A DNA stretch of 64,000 nt from Segetibacter aerophilus (GCF_007991655.1 NZ_BJYT01000006.1:62001-126000), one strand, 5' to 3'. Shown: positions 9,319 to 17,962, counted from the stretch's first letter. Notes: generated by a model from the sequence alone, not told the origin. Numbers and translations: made by a program.

Positions 9319-10578
9319 CTACCGCAGTACTTTCATTTTGACCATTTCTATCCTGGTATCGCTTACGCTTAGGATTTCAAATTCAAACCGGTCAATTATA
9401 ATCCTTTCCTTATTACGGGGAATCGCTTCGTGGTTAGAGATGATGAACCCTGACAGTGTTTCGGATTCTGACACCGAAACGTCGAGGTCATACTTTTCAT
9501 TTAAATAATCAATTTCGAGGCGCCCGCTGAAAATATATTCATCTTCGCCCACCTCTTTTTCTACAAATTCTTCCACATCATACTCATCTTTTATTTCGCC
9601 GAAAATTTCTTCGAGCACATCTTCCATCGTTACGATGCCTGCTGTACCGCCAAACTCATCTACCACCCAGGCAATACTTTTTCGTTCTTTTGTGAATTTG
9701 TTAATCAGATCCGTTGCACTCATACTCTCAGGAACTGCGGGTATCGGTAGTAGTATAGATTGAAGGTCTGCAGGGTTTTTAAAAAGATCCAGCTGGTGAA
9801 TATAGCCGAGAATATTATCGATGTTATCGTTATAAATCACCAGTTTACTAAGCCGTGTATCGATCATATGTTGCCGCGCCTCTGCAACGCTTGTTTTTAT
9901 ATCAAAGCCTTCTACCTCAGTTCTTGGTACAAGGCACTGCCTGATCTTAACCATTGGTAAAGACAAGGCATTTTCGAAAAGCTCCGTATTTAGTTCCTGG
10001 TTTTCTTCGTCCTGGTCTTTATTCTGCTGGTAGAAGTGTTCGAGGTCGCCTTTTCCGAATGCTTCATTTCTATCATGCACTCTTACGTTAAAAACATATT
10101 TTAAAATCCATTCTGCAATGGTGACGAGGATAGAGGCAACCGGGAAAAAAATCCCGTAAAAAAACTTCGCTACCGGCGCAAAGAAGCTAAGCAAGGCATC
10201 GTTTCTTGCCCGAAAAATTGCTTTAGGAATAAATTCGCCGAAGAACAGGACTAGCAGGGTAGAAAGGACAGTATCGACAACAAGAATTACATAACTGTTA
10301 GTAATATGAAAATAGTCCCACAGGGGGCGAAGCAGGCTGCTTACGAGCAAACCATAAATAACTAGGAAGAAGTTGATACCAATCAGGCAAGTGCCGATAA
10401 ATCTTGCAGGCTCTTCCATGAACCGAGATAAAATAATTCCACTGAGTTTGCCTTGTTTCTTTTTTAGTTCAATGCTTAACTTATTGGCCGTAACAAAGGC
10501 TATTTCCATTCCTGCAAAAAAGCCTATGAAAATGATGGTAATGACAATGAGAAAAACAGTCAAATAAATGTTGTCCAT
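9319..10578 (-). CDS. CNNM/CorC (hemolysin-family) transporter-like membrane protein
   Basis: A 419-residue protein with the three-part layout of the family. There is an N-terminal DUF21 membrane domain (residues 1-185, four helices, FFAGMEIAFV signature), a pair of CBS domains (about 205-330, including VPRTEVEGFD and WVVDEFGGTAGIVTMEDVLEEIFGEI), and a C-terminal CorC_HlyC domain. Family members are linked to Mg2+/Co2+ efflux; in Bacteroidota a relative, GldE, is tied to gliding lipoproteins, so that alternative cannot be excluded. Stands alone, flanked by short gaps. Confidence 0.85.
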   Translation of the reverse strand: MDNIYLTVFLIVITIIFIGFFAGMEIAFVTANKLSIELKKKQGKLSGIILSRFMEEPARFIGTCLIGINFFLVIYGLLVSSLLRPLWDYFHITNSYVILVVDTVLSTLLVLFFGEFIPKAIFRARNDALLSFFAPVAKFFYGIFFPVASILVTIAEWILKYVFNVRVHDRNEAFGKGDLEHFYQQNKDQDEENQELNTELFENALSLPMVKIRQCLVPRTEVEGFDIKTSVAEARQHMIDTRLSKLVIYNDNIDNILGYIHQLDLFKNPADLQSILLPIPAVPESMSATDLINKFTKERKSIAWVVDEFGGTAGIVTMEDVLEEIFGEIKDEYDVEEFVEKEVGEDEYIFSGRLEIDYLNEKYDLDVSVSESETLSGFIISNHEAIPRNKERIIIDRFEFEILSVSDTRIEMVKMKVLR

Positions 10579-10750
10579 ATATTGAATTTACAGGAAACGG
10601 CTAGCAAAACGTTTGAAGCTGTAATAAAAAATATAGTGTTTCCGGTTCCAGCTATACCCTCCTAAATGTTTAAAGTTAGAAGAGTTTTATTTATTGCAAT
10701 ATAAGGAAGAAGATTTTTTGAGCCGGGCGGGGTAGCTACATCCATCTGTT

Positions 10751-10846
10751 GTTGCGTCGCACACTTGTACTTTCAATCTTTTAGCGGCAATAATACAATT
10801 TGAGGAAAGATGAACATAATACTTCAGTTGAACGGAGCGTCGCAAC
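10751..10846. repeat. Dispersed repeat, inverted pair (locus 2)
   Basis: Arm 10751-10772 (GTTGCGTCGCAC then ACTTGTACTT) and an inverted, partly decayed arm 10821-10846 (ending GGAGCGTCGCAAC) are separated by about 48 bp. This occupies the middle of the 326-bp gap (10579-10904) between the CNNM protein and proC. The rest of that gap is AT-rich with nothing else recognised. Confidence 0.75.
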
Positions 10847-10904
10847 AAATGCTGCTAATAGTTTATCCGTTAGTTTTAACATTTTTCGACCTGTTTTGCC
10901 TGAA

Positions 10905-11705
10905 CTACATATCTGTAGTAATCTTCTTATAACTCGCCGTTAACCCTTTTATTAGAGATGAACTAAAGCCCTGGTGTTCCATCTCATTCAGGCCTGCAAT
11001 CGTACAGCCTTTAGGCGTAGTTACTTTATCTATTTCCTGCTCGGGATGCGAGTTATTTCTTAGCAGTAATTCAGCGGCACCCTTTACTGTTTGAGCGGCA
11101 ATCAGTGAAGCGACGGAGGCACTAAAGCCAATCTCGATTCCGCCTTGAATGTTCGCCCGGATGTAGCGCATGGCATAGGCAGTACCGCAGGCGCCGAGCA
11201 CCGTCGCAGCGTCCATAAGCTTTTCATCAATGGTGATGGTTTTTCCCATTTGATCAAAAGTCTGCTCGAGGTACCTGATCTGTTCGGGAGTACCGTTTTG
11301 ATTGCAGAGGCAAGTCATGCTTTCACTGATTGCAATAGCGGTATTGGGCATGGCCCGAAAAACAGGCAATTGCTTTTCAATAATCGAATAGATATCTTTT
11401 ATATAAATACCTGTTACCACGGACACCAGCACATGCCTGCTTTCATCGAGTGTAGCTTTTATGCTGAGCAAAACTTCTTGCACCTGGAAAGGTTTTACCG
11501 CAATAATTATTATATCACCAAAAGCGGCGGCTTCATTGTTATCGTTGCTGATATTTACACCCCTTTCTTTAAGTGGTTGCAAGGTGTGAACATTGCGTTT
11601 GGTAATCATGACATTTGCAGGAGAGATGAACCCGTTTTTAATTAGTCCTTCTGCTATTGCAGTGCCTAAATTGCCTCCGCCAATAATGGAAATTTTATTA
11701 CTCAT
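10905..11705 (-). CDS. proC: Pyrroline-5-carboxylate reductase
   Basis: A 266-residue enzyme that performs the last step of proline synthesis, NAD(P)H-dependent reduction of 1-pyrroline-5-carboxylate. N-terminal Rossmann motif IIGGGNLGTAIAEGL; conserved AVKPFQVQEVL; FRAMPNTAIAISESMTCL; and the C-terminal dimer/active-site stretch DKVTTPKGCTIAGLNEMEHQG. The start is the ATG at 11705 (MSNKISIIGG), because the frame upstream only offers a TTG. The length fits the family. Confidence 0.94.
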   Translation of the reverse strand: MSNKISIIGGGNLGTAIAEGLIKNGFISPANVMITKRNVHTLQPLKERGVNISNDNNEAAAFGDIIIIAVKPFQVQEVLLSIKATLDESRHVLVSVVTGIYIKDIYSIIEKQLPVFRAMPNTAIAISESMTCLCNQNGTPEQIRYLEQTFDQMGKTITIDEKLMDAATVLGACGTAYAMRYIRANIQGGIEIGFSASVASLIAAQTVKGAAELLLRNNSHPEQEIDKVTTPKGCTIAGLNEMEHQGFSSSLIKGLTASYKKITTDM

Positions 11706-11810
11706 GCACAAAATTTTATGGGATGGTTACTCATTCAAGTTGCAATATCAGGAAAAGATTTTTTAGGGAGGCAAAGAAAACCAAGATGGATAAAGCCGGG
11801 AGAGTTGGGC

Positions 11811-12848
11811 CTAATAAATTTTATTCTTAGCCAAATAGTTCCTCACGTAATCATCTACACCTTCTTCAAGAGAATAAAAATCATTTTGATAACCTGCTTG
11901 TCTCAACTTGTGCATGGTCGCTTCGGTGTAATACTGGTATTTATCGCGGATGTCTTCGGGCATGTCGATGTACTGGATATTTGGTGAAAGGTCTAAACCG
12001 GCAAAAGTTGCTTTTACCAAATCATCAAAAGTTCGGGCATGGCCGGTGCCAAGATTGTAAATGCCAGATGACAGATCATGATTGACAGTTGAAGAATGCT
12101 TGCGCTCATCTGTCATCTGTGAGCTGGCAACCGCCAACTTGCATTCCCTCATCATCCAGCCAATTACTTTCACTACATCTTTTACATAAATGAAATCACG
12201 AAGTTGTTTTCCATTTTCAAAACCTTCCTTATGGCTTTTAAACAGTTTTACAAATCCCTCTTTTTTTATTTGATTGTATGCATGGAAAATTACGCTTGCC
12301 ATACGGCCTTTATGATATTCGTTGGGCCCGTACACGTTAAAGAATTTCAGCCCTGCCCAAAAAGGAGGCGTGCTTTCCTGCTGCAGCGCCCATTTATCAA
12401 ATTCATTTTTGCTAATGCCATAAGGGTTTAAGGGATGCAGATCCTCTAACTCTTTGTTATCGTCGTAGCCCGATTCGCCTGCACCATAAGTAGCTGCGGA
12501 CGAAGCATAAATTAAAGGAATTTGCTTTTCGGTGCAGTAATTCCAAACCTGTTGAGAATATTCGACATTCAATTCCTGGTGAATAGCGTAATCAAACTCT
12601 GTAGTATCAGTTCTCGCGCCTAAGTGGATAACGAAATCAATGGAAGGATTGTGCAGTTCGAGCCAATTGAATAAATTGTAGCGTTCAACAATCGCCTCAA
12701 ACCTTTTGTCTTCCCAATTTCTTCTCTTTTCCTCTACCCCAAAGTCGTCCACCAAAACCAGCTTTTCATAGCCTTGCTCGTTCAGATACTGAACCATACA
12801 ACTACCAATAAACCCAGCCGCGCCGGTAACGACAATACTCCCTTTCAT
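11811..12848 (-). CDS. rfaD: ADP-L-glycero-D-manno-heptose 6-epimerase
   Basis: A short-chain-dehydrogenase-type epimerase for the heptose of the LPS inner core. NAD site VTGAAGFIG, catalytic YGISK (YxxxK), KFFNVYGPNEYHKGRMAS and the ending region SGIYNLGTGHARTF are family-typical. The start MKGSIVVTG at 12848 (345 aa) matches where the family begins; an in-frame ATG at 12920 would add 24 residues encoded largely by repeat-like DNA. Odd: about 27 codons (12064-12144) between WMMREC and SGIYNLG have no counterpart in the family and contain a perfect 12-bp inverted repeat. The insert keeps the frame and sits in a surface loop region, so the enzyme may still work. It follows purL on the same strand. 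Confidence 0.9.
   Translation of the reverse strand: MKGSIVVTGAAGFIGSCMVQYLNEQGYEKLVLVDDFGVEEKRRNWEDKRFEAIVERYNLFNWLELHNPSIDFVIHLGARTDTTEFDYAIHQELNVEYSQQVWNYCTEKQIPLIYASSAATYGAGESGYDDNKELEDLHPLNPYGISKNEFDKWALQQESTPPFWAGLKFFNVYGPNEYHKGRMASVIFHAYNQIKKEGFVKLFKSHKEGFENGKQLRDFIYVKDVVKVIGWMMRECKLAVASSQMTDERKHSSTVNHDLSSGIYNLGTGHARTFDDLVKATFAGLDLSPNIQYIDMPEDIRDKYQYYTEATMHKLRQAGYQNDFYSLEEGVDDYVRNYLAKNKIY
12064..12144. repeat. Palindromic repeat inserted in frame within rfaD
   Basis: CAGATGACAGAT (12065-12076) and its exact reverse complement ATCTGTCATCTG (12108-12119) flank a 31-bp loop, followed by a tail TGAGCTGGCAACCGCC. It is in the coding frame and has no stop. The encoded stretch (around KLAVASSQMTDERK) is extra relative to known RfaD proteins, pointing to insertion of a mobile palindrome. 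Confidence 0.65.
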
Positions 12849-12849
12849 G

Positions 12850-12905
12850 CTTTCATCATCCAACTCCTCTAACTCTAAAGGGGAGCTAAGAAGCTCTTCC
12901 ATATT
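12850..12905. repeat. CTCCCCTTTAGAG-type repeat at the rfaD 5' end
   Basis: Minus strand reads AGCTCCCCTTTAGAG then TTAGAGGAGTTGG: an imperfect palindrome of the CTCCCC-TTT-GGGG kind that I recognise as common between genes in this phylum. It lies just before the family-typical rfaD start and is open in frame with it, so it either forms part of the leader or encodes an N-terminal extension. Confidence 0.45.
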
Positions 12906-12960
12906 TTTTTTATCGATCATTTTTTACTTTAAAGCTTTCTTCTCCCTTTATTGCTGAAGC

Positions 12961-15264
12961 CTATATTCCTTTTACTTCTCCTTTTAAAGTAATGCCTTGC
13001 TTTACAGCCTCCTCTTTTGAAGATTTCGGTTCGCTGCTTTCGCCTCCTTTTTCGACAGAGGTTAACTTTTTTTCAATTGCTGTATCATACAACTCCTTCC
13101 AATCATCAATGTGTCCCCAATATTCGCCTTCCATGTCGATGTTGTTTTCAGTGACAATACCTAAATACTCATAAGCAACATTGAGGGATTTCAACTGAGT
13201 CAAAAGCTCTTCCGCATTCTTAAGTGTGCAACTAACAACTACCCGGCTTTGCGCTTCACCAAACCAATAAGCATCCTTGCGGATGGTTGTTGCACTTTGC
13301 TGAACATCGAAACCTAAACGACGAGGAAAACCGCATTCAAGAAGCGTTGTTATCAAACCGCCCTCACTTATGTCATGCGCACTCTGCAATAATTTTTTCT
13401 TGATTAACTGCCTTACAGCTTGCTGTACTTCAAATTCTTCTTCAATATTAAAGTGCGGTGCGGGCGAATATTCTACTCCCTTTAGTTTATGTAAATACTC
13501 GGAGCAATTGATATCGTTTCGACTTTCACCAATCAGGTAGATCACGTCGCCTTGTTGCTTGAAGTCCATCGTCATCTTATCTTCAAGATCATCAATCACG
13601 CCGACCATTCCGATGGTAGGAGTAGGGTAGACTGCACCATCAGGATTTTGATTATAGAAACTTACGTTTCCACCGGTAACAGGTGTGTCAAAGCGGGTAC
13701 AAGCTTCACCCATTCCCTTCACTGCATAAACAAACTGGTAATAGACTTCAGGATCAAACGGATTACCAAAGTTGAGACAGTTGGTTACACCTATTGGCTC
13801 GGCACCTGAACAAACAATGTTGCGAGCTGCTTCCGCTACGGCAATCATTCCCCCCTTGTAAGGATCGGCGAAGACGTATCGGCTGTTACAATCAACCGTC
13901 ATTGCCAATGCTTTTCCGGTGCCTTTTGCTAATACAACAGATGCATCGCTAGGCGAATTAGTGCTAAGGTTAGCGGCACCTACCATGCTGTCATACTGGG
14001 TAGAAATCCATCTTTTGCTGGCAATATTTGGAATTTGAATAAGTTTTTTGGCAACAGACTTTAGATCTTCAGATAGAGTAATGCTGCCAGGGTCAAAAGC
14101 TTTTATTTTCTCAAAATATGCCGGCTCTTTGTATTCACGATCGTTTTGAGGAGCACCTCCGCCAAGCACCAGGCTCTCTGCATTTATTGAAGCCTCTAAC
14201 TGTCCATTCATATAAAACTGCAGCAGGCCGTTATCAGTAACTCTTCCTATTTGCTCGCATGGAAGATCCCATTTTTCGAATATTTTCAACACGCTTTCTT
14301 CCTTGCCTTTCTGTATAACTATCAGCATTCTTTCCTGGCTCTCACTTAGCAACAGCTCCCATGCCTTCATATTCTTTTGACGGGTAGGAACGCGGCTTAG
14401 ATCTATTTCCATACCCACGCCGCCCTTTGCACTCATCTCTGCGGTTGAGCAGATGATACCCGCCGCACCCATGTCCTGCATACCCACAACAGCACCTGTT
14501 TTAATTATTTCGAGGCAGGCCTCTAATAATTTCTTCTCCTGGAAAGGATCGCCCACTTGAACTGCTGGTAGTTCTTCCACGCTTTCGGCTGTAATGTCTG
14601 CACTGGCAAAGGATGCTCCGCCCATTCCATCTTTGCCCGTCGCACTTCCAACAATAAACACAGGATTATCCAAACCTTCGGCAGTAGCGCTAATTGTTTC
14701 ACCGTTTCTGACGATGCCAACGCTCATTGCATTTACTAGAGGATTGGTGTGATATCGCTCTTCAAAATAAACTTCTCCTCCAACTGTTGGTACACCAAAA
14801 CAGTTACCATAATGACCGATACCATGTACAACGCCTGCAACCAGGTGTTGTGTTTTTGCTTCGTTGAGGTTTCCAAATCTTAAACTATTTAAAGATGCAA
14901 TTGGTCTTGCACCCATTGTAAAAATATCGCGATGTATTCCACCAACTCCCGTTGCTGCACCCTGGAAGGGTTCGATAGCACTCGGGTGATTATGACTTTC
15001 AATTTTAAAAACAACACCAAAGCCATTTCCAATATCCATTAAGCCTGCATTTTCTTCACCGGCTTTCACCAACATTCTCTTACCGTCTCTTGGAAGTGTT
15101 TTTAACCATTTAATAGAATTTTTATAACTGCAATGTTCACTCCACATTACGCTGTAAGCGCAGAGTTCTGTAAAGTTGGGAGTGCGTCCCATCACTTTTT
15201 TTATAAGTTCAAATTCTTCGTCTGTCAGGCGAAGTTGACGTGCTGTCTGTACGTTTATTTCCAT
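12961..15264 (-). CDS. purL: Phosphoribosylformylglycinamidine synthase subunit PurL
   Basis: A 767-residue small-type PurL, the ATP-dependent amidotransferase synthase step that makes FGAM in purine synthesis; it would work with separate PurQ and PurS. Conserved stretches: NFTELCAYSVMWSEHCSYKNS, KIESHNHPSAIEPFQGAATG with GGIHRD, GGGAPQNDREY, and VTGGNVSFYNQNP. The open frame extends 38 codons upstream through a terminator hairpin, so the ATG at 15264 is preferred. A TTG-N19-TACCTTCG promoter ends only about 8 nt before it. The C-terminus carries an unusual charged tail of about 25 residues rich in E, K and S after the expected end. Confidence 0.95.
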   Translation of the reverse strand: MEINVQTARQLRLTDEEFELIKKVMGRTPNFTELCAYSVMWSEHCSYKNSIKWLKTLPRDGKRMLVKAGEENAGLMDIGNGFGVVFKIESHNHPSAIEPFQGAATGVGGIHRDIFTMGARPIASLNSLRFGNLNEAKTQHLVAGVVHGIGHYGNCFGVPTVGGEVYFEERYHTNPLVNAMSVGIVRNGETISATAEGLDNPVFIVGSATGKDGMGGASFASADITAESVEELPAVQVGDPFQEKKLLEACLEIIKTGAVVGMQDMGAAGIICSTAEMSAKGGVGMEIDLSRVPTRQKNMKAWELLLSESQERMLIVIQKGKEESVLKIFEKWDLPCEQIGRVTDNGLLQFYMNGQLEASINAESLVLGGGAPQNDREYKEPAYFEKIKAFDPGSITLSEDLKSVAKKLIQIPNIASKRWISTQYDSMVGAANLSTNSPSDASVVLAKGTGKALAMTVDCNSRYVFADPYKGGMIAVAEAARNIVCSGAEPIGVTNCLNFGNPFDPEVYYQFVYAVKGMGEACTRFDTPVTGGNVSFYNQNPDGAVYPTPTIGMVGVIDDLEDKMTMDFKQQGDVIYLIGESRNDINCSEYLHKLKGVEYSPAPHFNIEEEFEVQQAVRQLIKKKLLQSAHDISEGGLITTLLECGFPRRLGFDVQQSATTIRKDAYWFGEAQSRVVVSCTLKNAEELLTQLKSLNVAYEYLGIVTENNIDMEGEYWGHIDDWKELYDTAIEKKLTSVEKGGESSEPKSSKEEAVKQGITLKGEVKGI

Positions 15265-15271
15265 AGCTGTG

Positions 15272-15301
15272 CGAAGGTAAGAAAGTGGGGCAAGCAGGCA
15301 A
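15272..15301 (-). promoter_or_regulatory. purL: purL promoter, nearly leaderless
   Basis: Minus-strand TTG (15299-15301), 19-nt spacer, then TACCTTCG (15272-15279), one base off the TAnnTTTG -7 consensus. Predicted transcription start falls within about 5 nt of the purL ATG at 15264. Confidence 0.55.
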
Positions 15302-15321
15302 GAGTAGATTTTTTTGAAAAG

Positions 15322-15357
15322 AAAAAGCCCTTTCAAAAGGAATTTGAAAGGGCTTTG
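15322..15357 (-). terminator. Terminator after the M56 protease gene
   Basis: Long inverted repeat AAAGCCCTTTCAAA/TTTGAAAGGGCTTT with a short loop, followed on the minus strand by TTTTTC. It separates the BlaI-M56 operon from purL. Confidence 0.85.
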
Positions 15358-15397
15358 TTTATTAACTAGGGAGGGCATTTTGTATCTACCTCCGGCT

Positions 15398-17374
15398 TCA
15401 TTCCGAAACTCTAAAAGTAATTGTTTGTCGTACTGTAGAAGCTACAAACGAACCGTTCTTTTTTGCCGGCACCCACTTTGGACCTTTTTTTATCAATTTT
15501 ATCGCTTCGTCCTCTGTTCCATACCCATTCTTCGAGGTTGAGTGAATGTTAGAAATGCTGCCATTGCTGTCTACATCAAATTCTAACACTACGGAGTAGT
15601 CTCCGTGGGGTGCACCATTTTTCTTGGGAATATTTGCGTCTAAATTTCTTTCAAGATATCTTCTCCATGCATCGGCTCCACCCGGGAACTGCGCTTCAGC
15701 CTCGCTCTGGTTTGATACATCCTGGTTGCCTAGTTTGAAATAAATTTCTTGAATTACTTGAAATGTGACTTTTCTTCCATTTTGAATTGCAGGAGTCCAT
15801 GGAGATGAGCTTTTAATCAAACGTATTGCTTCTTCTTCAAGGCCGTTTCCCAAAGAGCTTACAGCCTTAAAATTGGTCAAATTACCTTCTTGATCTACGA
15901 TGAATTTTATAATAGCCTTACCTTCTTTTTTCTTAGCTATGGCATTAGATGGATAGCGAAGATTTGCTTTTACATATTCTGCAAAAGGCACTTCGCCTTT
16001 ATAAGCCGGTGGATTTTCAACTTTGGTAAATACTTTATCAAATTTGTTCTGCTCTTCCTGGTATGTTTCTGTGATCTCACCGCCCTGCACTTTAATGTCG
16101 CTTTGCTCGGCTTGCACACCCGATCTTATTTCAACAGCACCATGCTTTCCTTTTTCTCCATACTTCTTGAAGCCATTTTCGGCATTTAAGATTGTTATTT
16201 CCCTGATGTTTTCCGGCTTTATTATTTTTTCCAATTCTTCTTCACGTATAGACTTGCCATCAAGCACAATTAGCGCTTCATGTAGTTTTTCAGTTGCTAA
16301 AAACACCTTCGAACCTTCAACTGTAACTGCTTTATTCCCCGAATTGTTTAAGGTAATATTGCTAAAGGATACTGTTTTTCCTTTCTTTTTAGTTGTGTCC
16401 TCTACTCCAATATTTGTTTTTTCTTCCAACACTTTGTTAGCTGGTTCAATCGTTATTCTGTTTCCTGAAACCATCTCGTTTCCATCTGAATTGCTTTTTC
16501 CTTTCTTTAAGGTAAAAGCAAAAAGGACGCAGGTAAACATTAATAATGGCAGGATAGCAATTCGGCGCACATAAGTAAAGCTTGTTTTTTTAGATGAGGT
16601 AAGCATAAGTAATCTTCGTTTAACAGGTGAATAAAAAAATGAATTCGCAAGCGGAAATGAATATTGGGGATAAGCGCTTTTTAAAAGCATTGCAGCAAAA
16701 GATGCTGTATCTCCCTGTGCTACTGTTTTTTTGTCGGCGATAAATTCGTGTATCATGTTTAGCTCTTTGCGAATAAGCCAAATAAAGGGATTATACCATC
16801 CAACAATAAGTACAATGCTTAGGAATATTTTGTCTACTGTATGCGCTTCGCGAACATGAGTTAACTCATGCTTCAGTATTTGTTCGCCCTGGCTAGAATG
16901 CAAATCAATTTCAGTATTCCAGAAAATGTTTTTAAAAAATGAAAAAGGTGTGCCTTTAACATTGGTAAAAACAAAATTTATATCCTTCCATTTGCTTGAA
17001 GGGTTTTTAAGGATAAGCATCCTGATTTTTACAATAGCTCGTACAAAGCGTATTAAGAATAGTACCGAGACAAAGGCACAAACAAATAATATTGCACCGT
17101 TCCAGGTCCATGTATAATTGCTTTTTTCTTCAACAAACCTGTTACCATTGGCTACAACAGATAACAGCGTTATCACCTGCGGCTTACTCGTCGCCCCTTC
17201 CCAAAAATTAATTTTCAGCAATGGTATTATCCACGATAATAAGATCGACGAGAGCAAATAGAACCGGTTGTATAAATGAAACTTTTTGTTACGCAATGCA
17301 AGCAGGTAATAGCCGAATAATATGCCGCTGCATAACATTACTTTCAACAGGTACCAGGCAATGGTTAGCATCAT
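15398..17374 (-). CDS. BlaR1/MecR1-type M56 metallopeptidase with two TonB C-terminal domains
   Basis: A 658-residue membrane sensor protease. The N-terminal third has about four transmembrane helices and the zinc motif HELTHVREAH (HExxH) facing the cytoplasm, as in BlaR1. After a fourth helix (ILPLLMFTCVLFAF) come a carboxypeptidase-regulatory/plug-like segment (about 350-400, VEIRSG) and two TonB_C-like domains (about 445-545 and 560-655, each with a YP or IP and ...EAIxLIK...W.PA motif). The start directly abuts the TAA of the BlaI repressor gene (TAAATG), indicating translational coupling. In BlaR1 systems, signal binding triggers cleavage of the cognate repressor; here the sensing half is replaced by TonB-type domains, so the signal is unlikely to be a beta-lactam. 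Confidence 0.88.
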   Translation of the reverse strand: MMLTIAWYLLKVMLCSGILFGYYLLALRNKKFHLYNRFYLLSSILLSWIIPLLKINFWEGATSKPQVITLLSVVANGNRFVEEKSNYTWTWNGAILFVCAFVSVLFLIRFVRAIVKIRMLILKNPSSKWKDINFVFTNVKGTPFSFFKNIFWNTEIDLHSSQGEQILKHELTHVREAHTVDKIFLSIVLIVGWYNPFIWLIRKELNMIHEFIADKKTVAQGDTASFAAMLLKSAYPQYSFPLANSFFYSPVKRRLLMLTSSKKTSFTYVRRIAILPLLMFTCVLFAFTLKKGKSNSDGNEMVSGNRITIEPANKVLEEKTNIGVEDTTKKKGKTVSFSNITLNNSGNKAVTVEGSKVFLATEKLHEALIVLDGKSIREEELEKIIKPENIREITILNAENGFKKYGEKGKHGAVEIRSGVQAEQSDIKVQGGEITETYQEEQNKFDKVFTKVENPPAYKGEVPFAEYVKANLRYPSNAIAKKKEGKAIIKFIVDQEGNLTNFKAVSSLGNGLEEEAIRLIKSSSPWTPAIQNGRKVTFQVIQEIYFKLGNQDVSNQSEAEAQFPGGADAWRRYLERNLDANIPKKNGAPHGDYSVVLEFDVDSNGSISNIHSTSKNGYGTEDEAIKLIKKGPKWVPAKKNGSFVASTVRQTITFRVSE

Positions 17375-17740
17375 TTACTTTTTTTGTTTTTTAATTTGTT
17401 TCAACAGTAATTCAAGGTCTTCGACACTTAATTTGTTCTTATCGACCATAAAAGAAACAGCATCGCTAAATGAACCGTCAAAGTATCCTTCTACTAAAGT
17501 TTTAATCGAGCTGCTGGTGTATTCGTCCTTTGCCACTAAAGCTGAATATTGGTTTTGGCGGCCGAATGTTTCTATACCTACAAATTTTTTATCTACCAGT
17601 ATTTTCAAAATGGTAGCTACTGTGTTGGAGTGCGGCTTTGGATCTGGTAGTGCATCTATGATTTCTTTGAGAAAACCTTTTTCAATTTTCCATAGCGCCT
17701 GCATAATCTGTTCTTCCGCCTTTGTTAAACTCTTCTTCAT
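17375..17740 (-). CDS. BlaI/MecI/CopY family transcriptional repressor
   Basis: A 121-residue winged-helix dimeric repressor. Starts KSLTKAEEQIMQALWKIEKGFLKEIIDAL and continues with PKPHSNTVATILKILVDKKFVG, the typical recognition-helix region of the BlaI family (T-v-xT-L-rLxxKG), followed by a dimerisation helix bundle. It sits immediately before the M56 sensor protease gene. Three 16-bp palindromes lie in the 70 bp upstream and are the likely operators, so autoregulation is expected. Confidence 0.93.
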   Translation of the reverse strand: MKKSLTKAEEQIMQALWKIEKGFLKEIIDALPDPKPHSNTVATILKILVDKKFVGIETFGRQNQYSALVAKDEYTSSSIKTLVEGYFDGSFSDAVSFMVDKNKLSVEDLELLLKQIKKQKK

Positions 17741-17744
17741 TTAT

Positions 17745-17760
17745 AACTAAAAGATTAGTT
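17745..17760. promoter_or_regulatory. BlaI operator box 1
   Basis: AACTAAAAGATTAGTT, a 16-bp palindrome with arms AACTAA/TTAGTT, 5 nt upstream of the repressor start codon. Confidence 0.7.
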
Positions 17761-17772
17761 ACATAAAGATGA

Positions 17773-17788
17773 AACTAATTTTTTAGTT
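17773..17788. promoter_or_regulatory. BlaI operator box 2
   Basis: AACTAATTTTTTAGTT, same AACTA-N6-TAGTT pattern and length as box 1, centre-to-centre 28 bp from it. Confidence 0.72.
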
Positions 17789-17792
17789 GTAC

Positions 17793-17808
17793 AACTATTT
17801 TTATAGTT
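17793..17808. promoter_or_regulatory. BlaI operator box 3
   Basis: AACTATTTTTATAGTT, a third 16-bp copy of the palindrome, 20 bp from box 2, i.e. about two helical turns. Confidence 0.7.
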
Positions 17809-17962
17809 ATTCTTCAAAATATTTTTGTTGGAAGGGTTTTAACGTTAAAAAGGGATTTTTTAAAAATGAGGTAAAACTTGACAAAGGAGTATTGAGACCA
17901 CCAGAAGAAAAAAAGGAGACGATGTAGTAATTGAACCTTTTGATTTATAATTTCTGTCAAAC

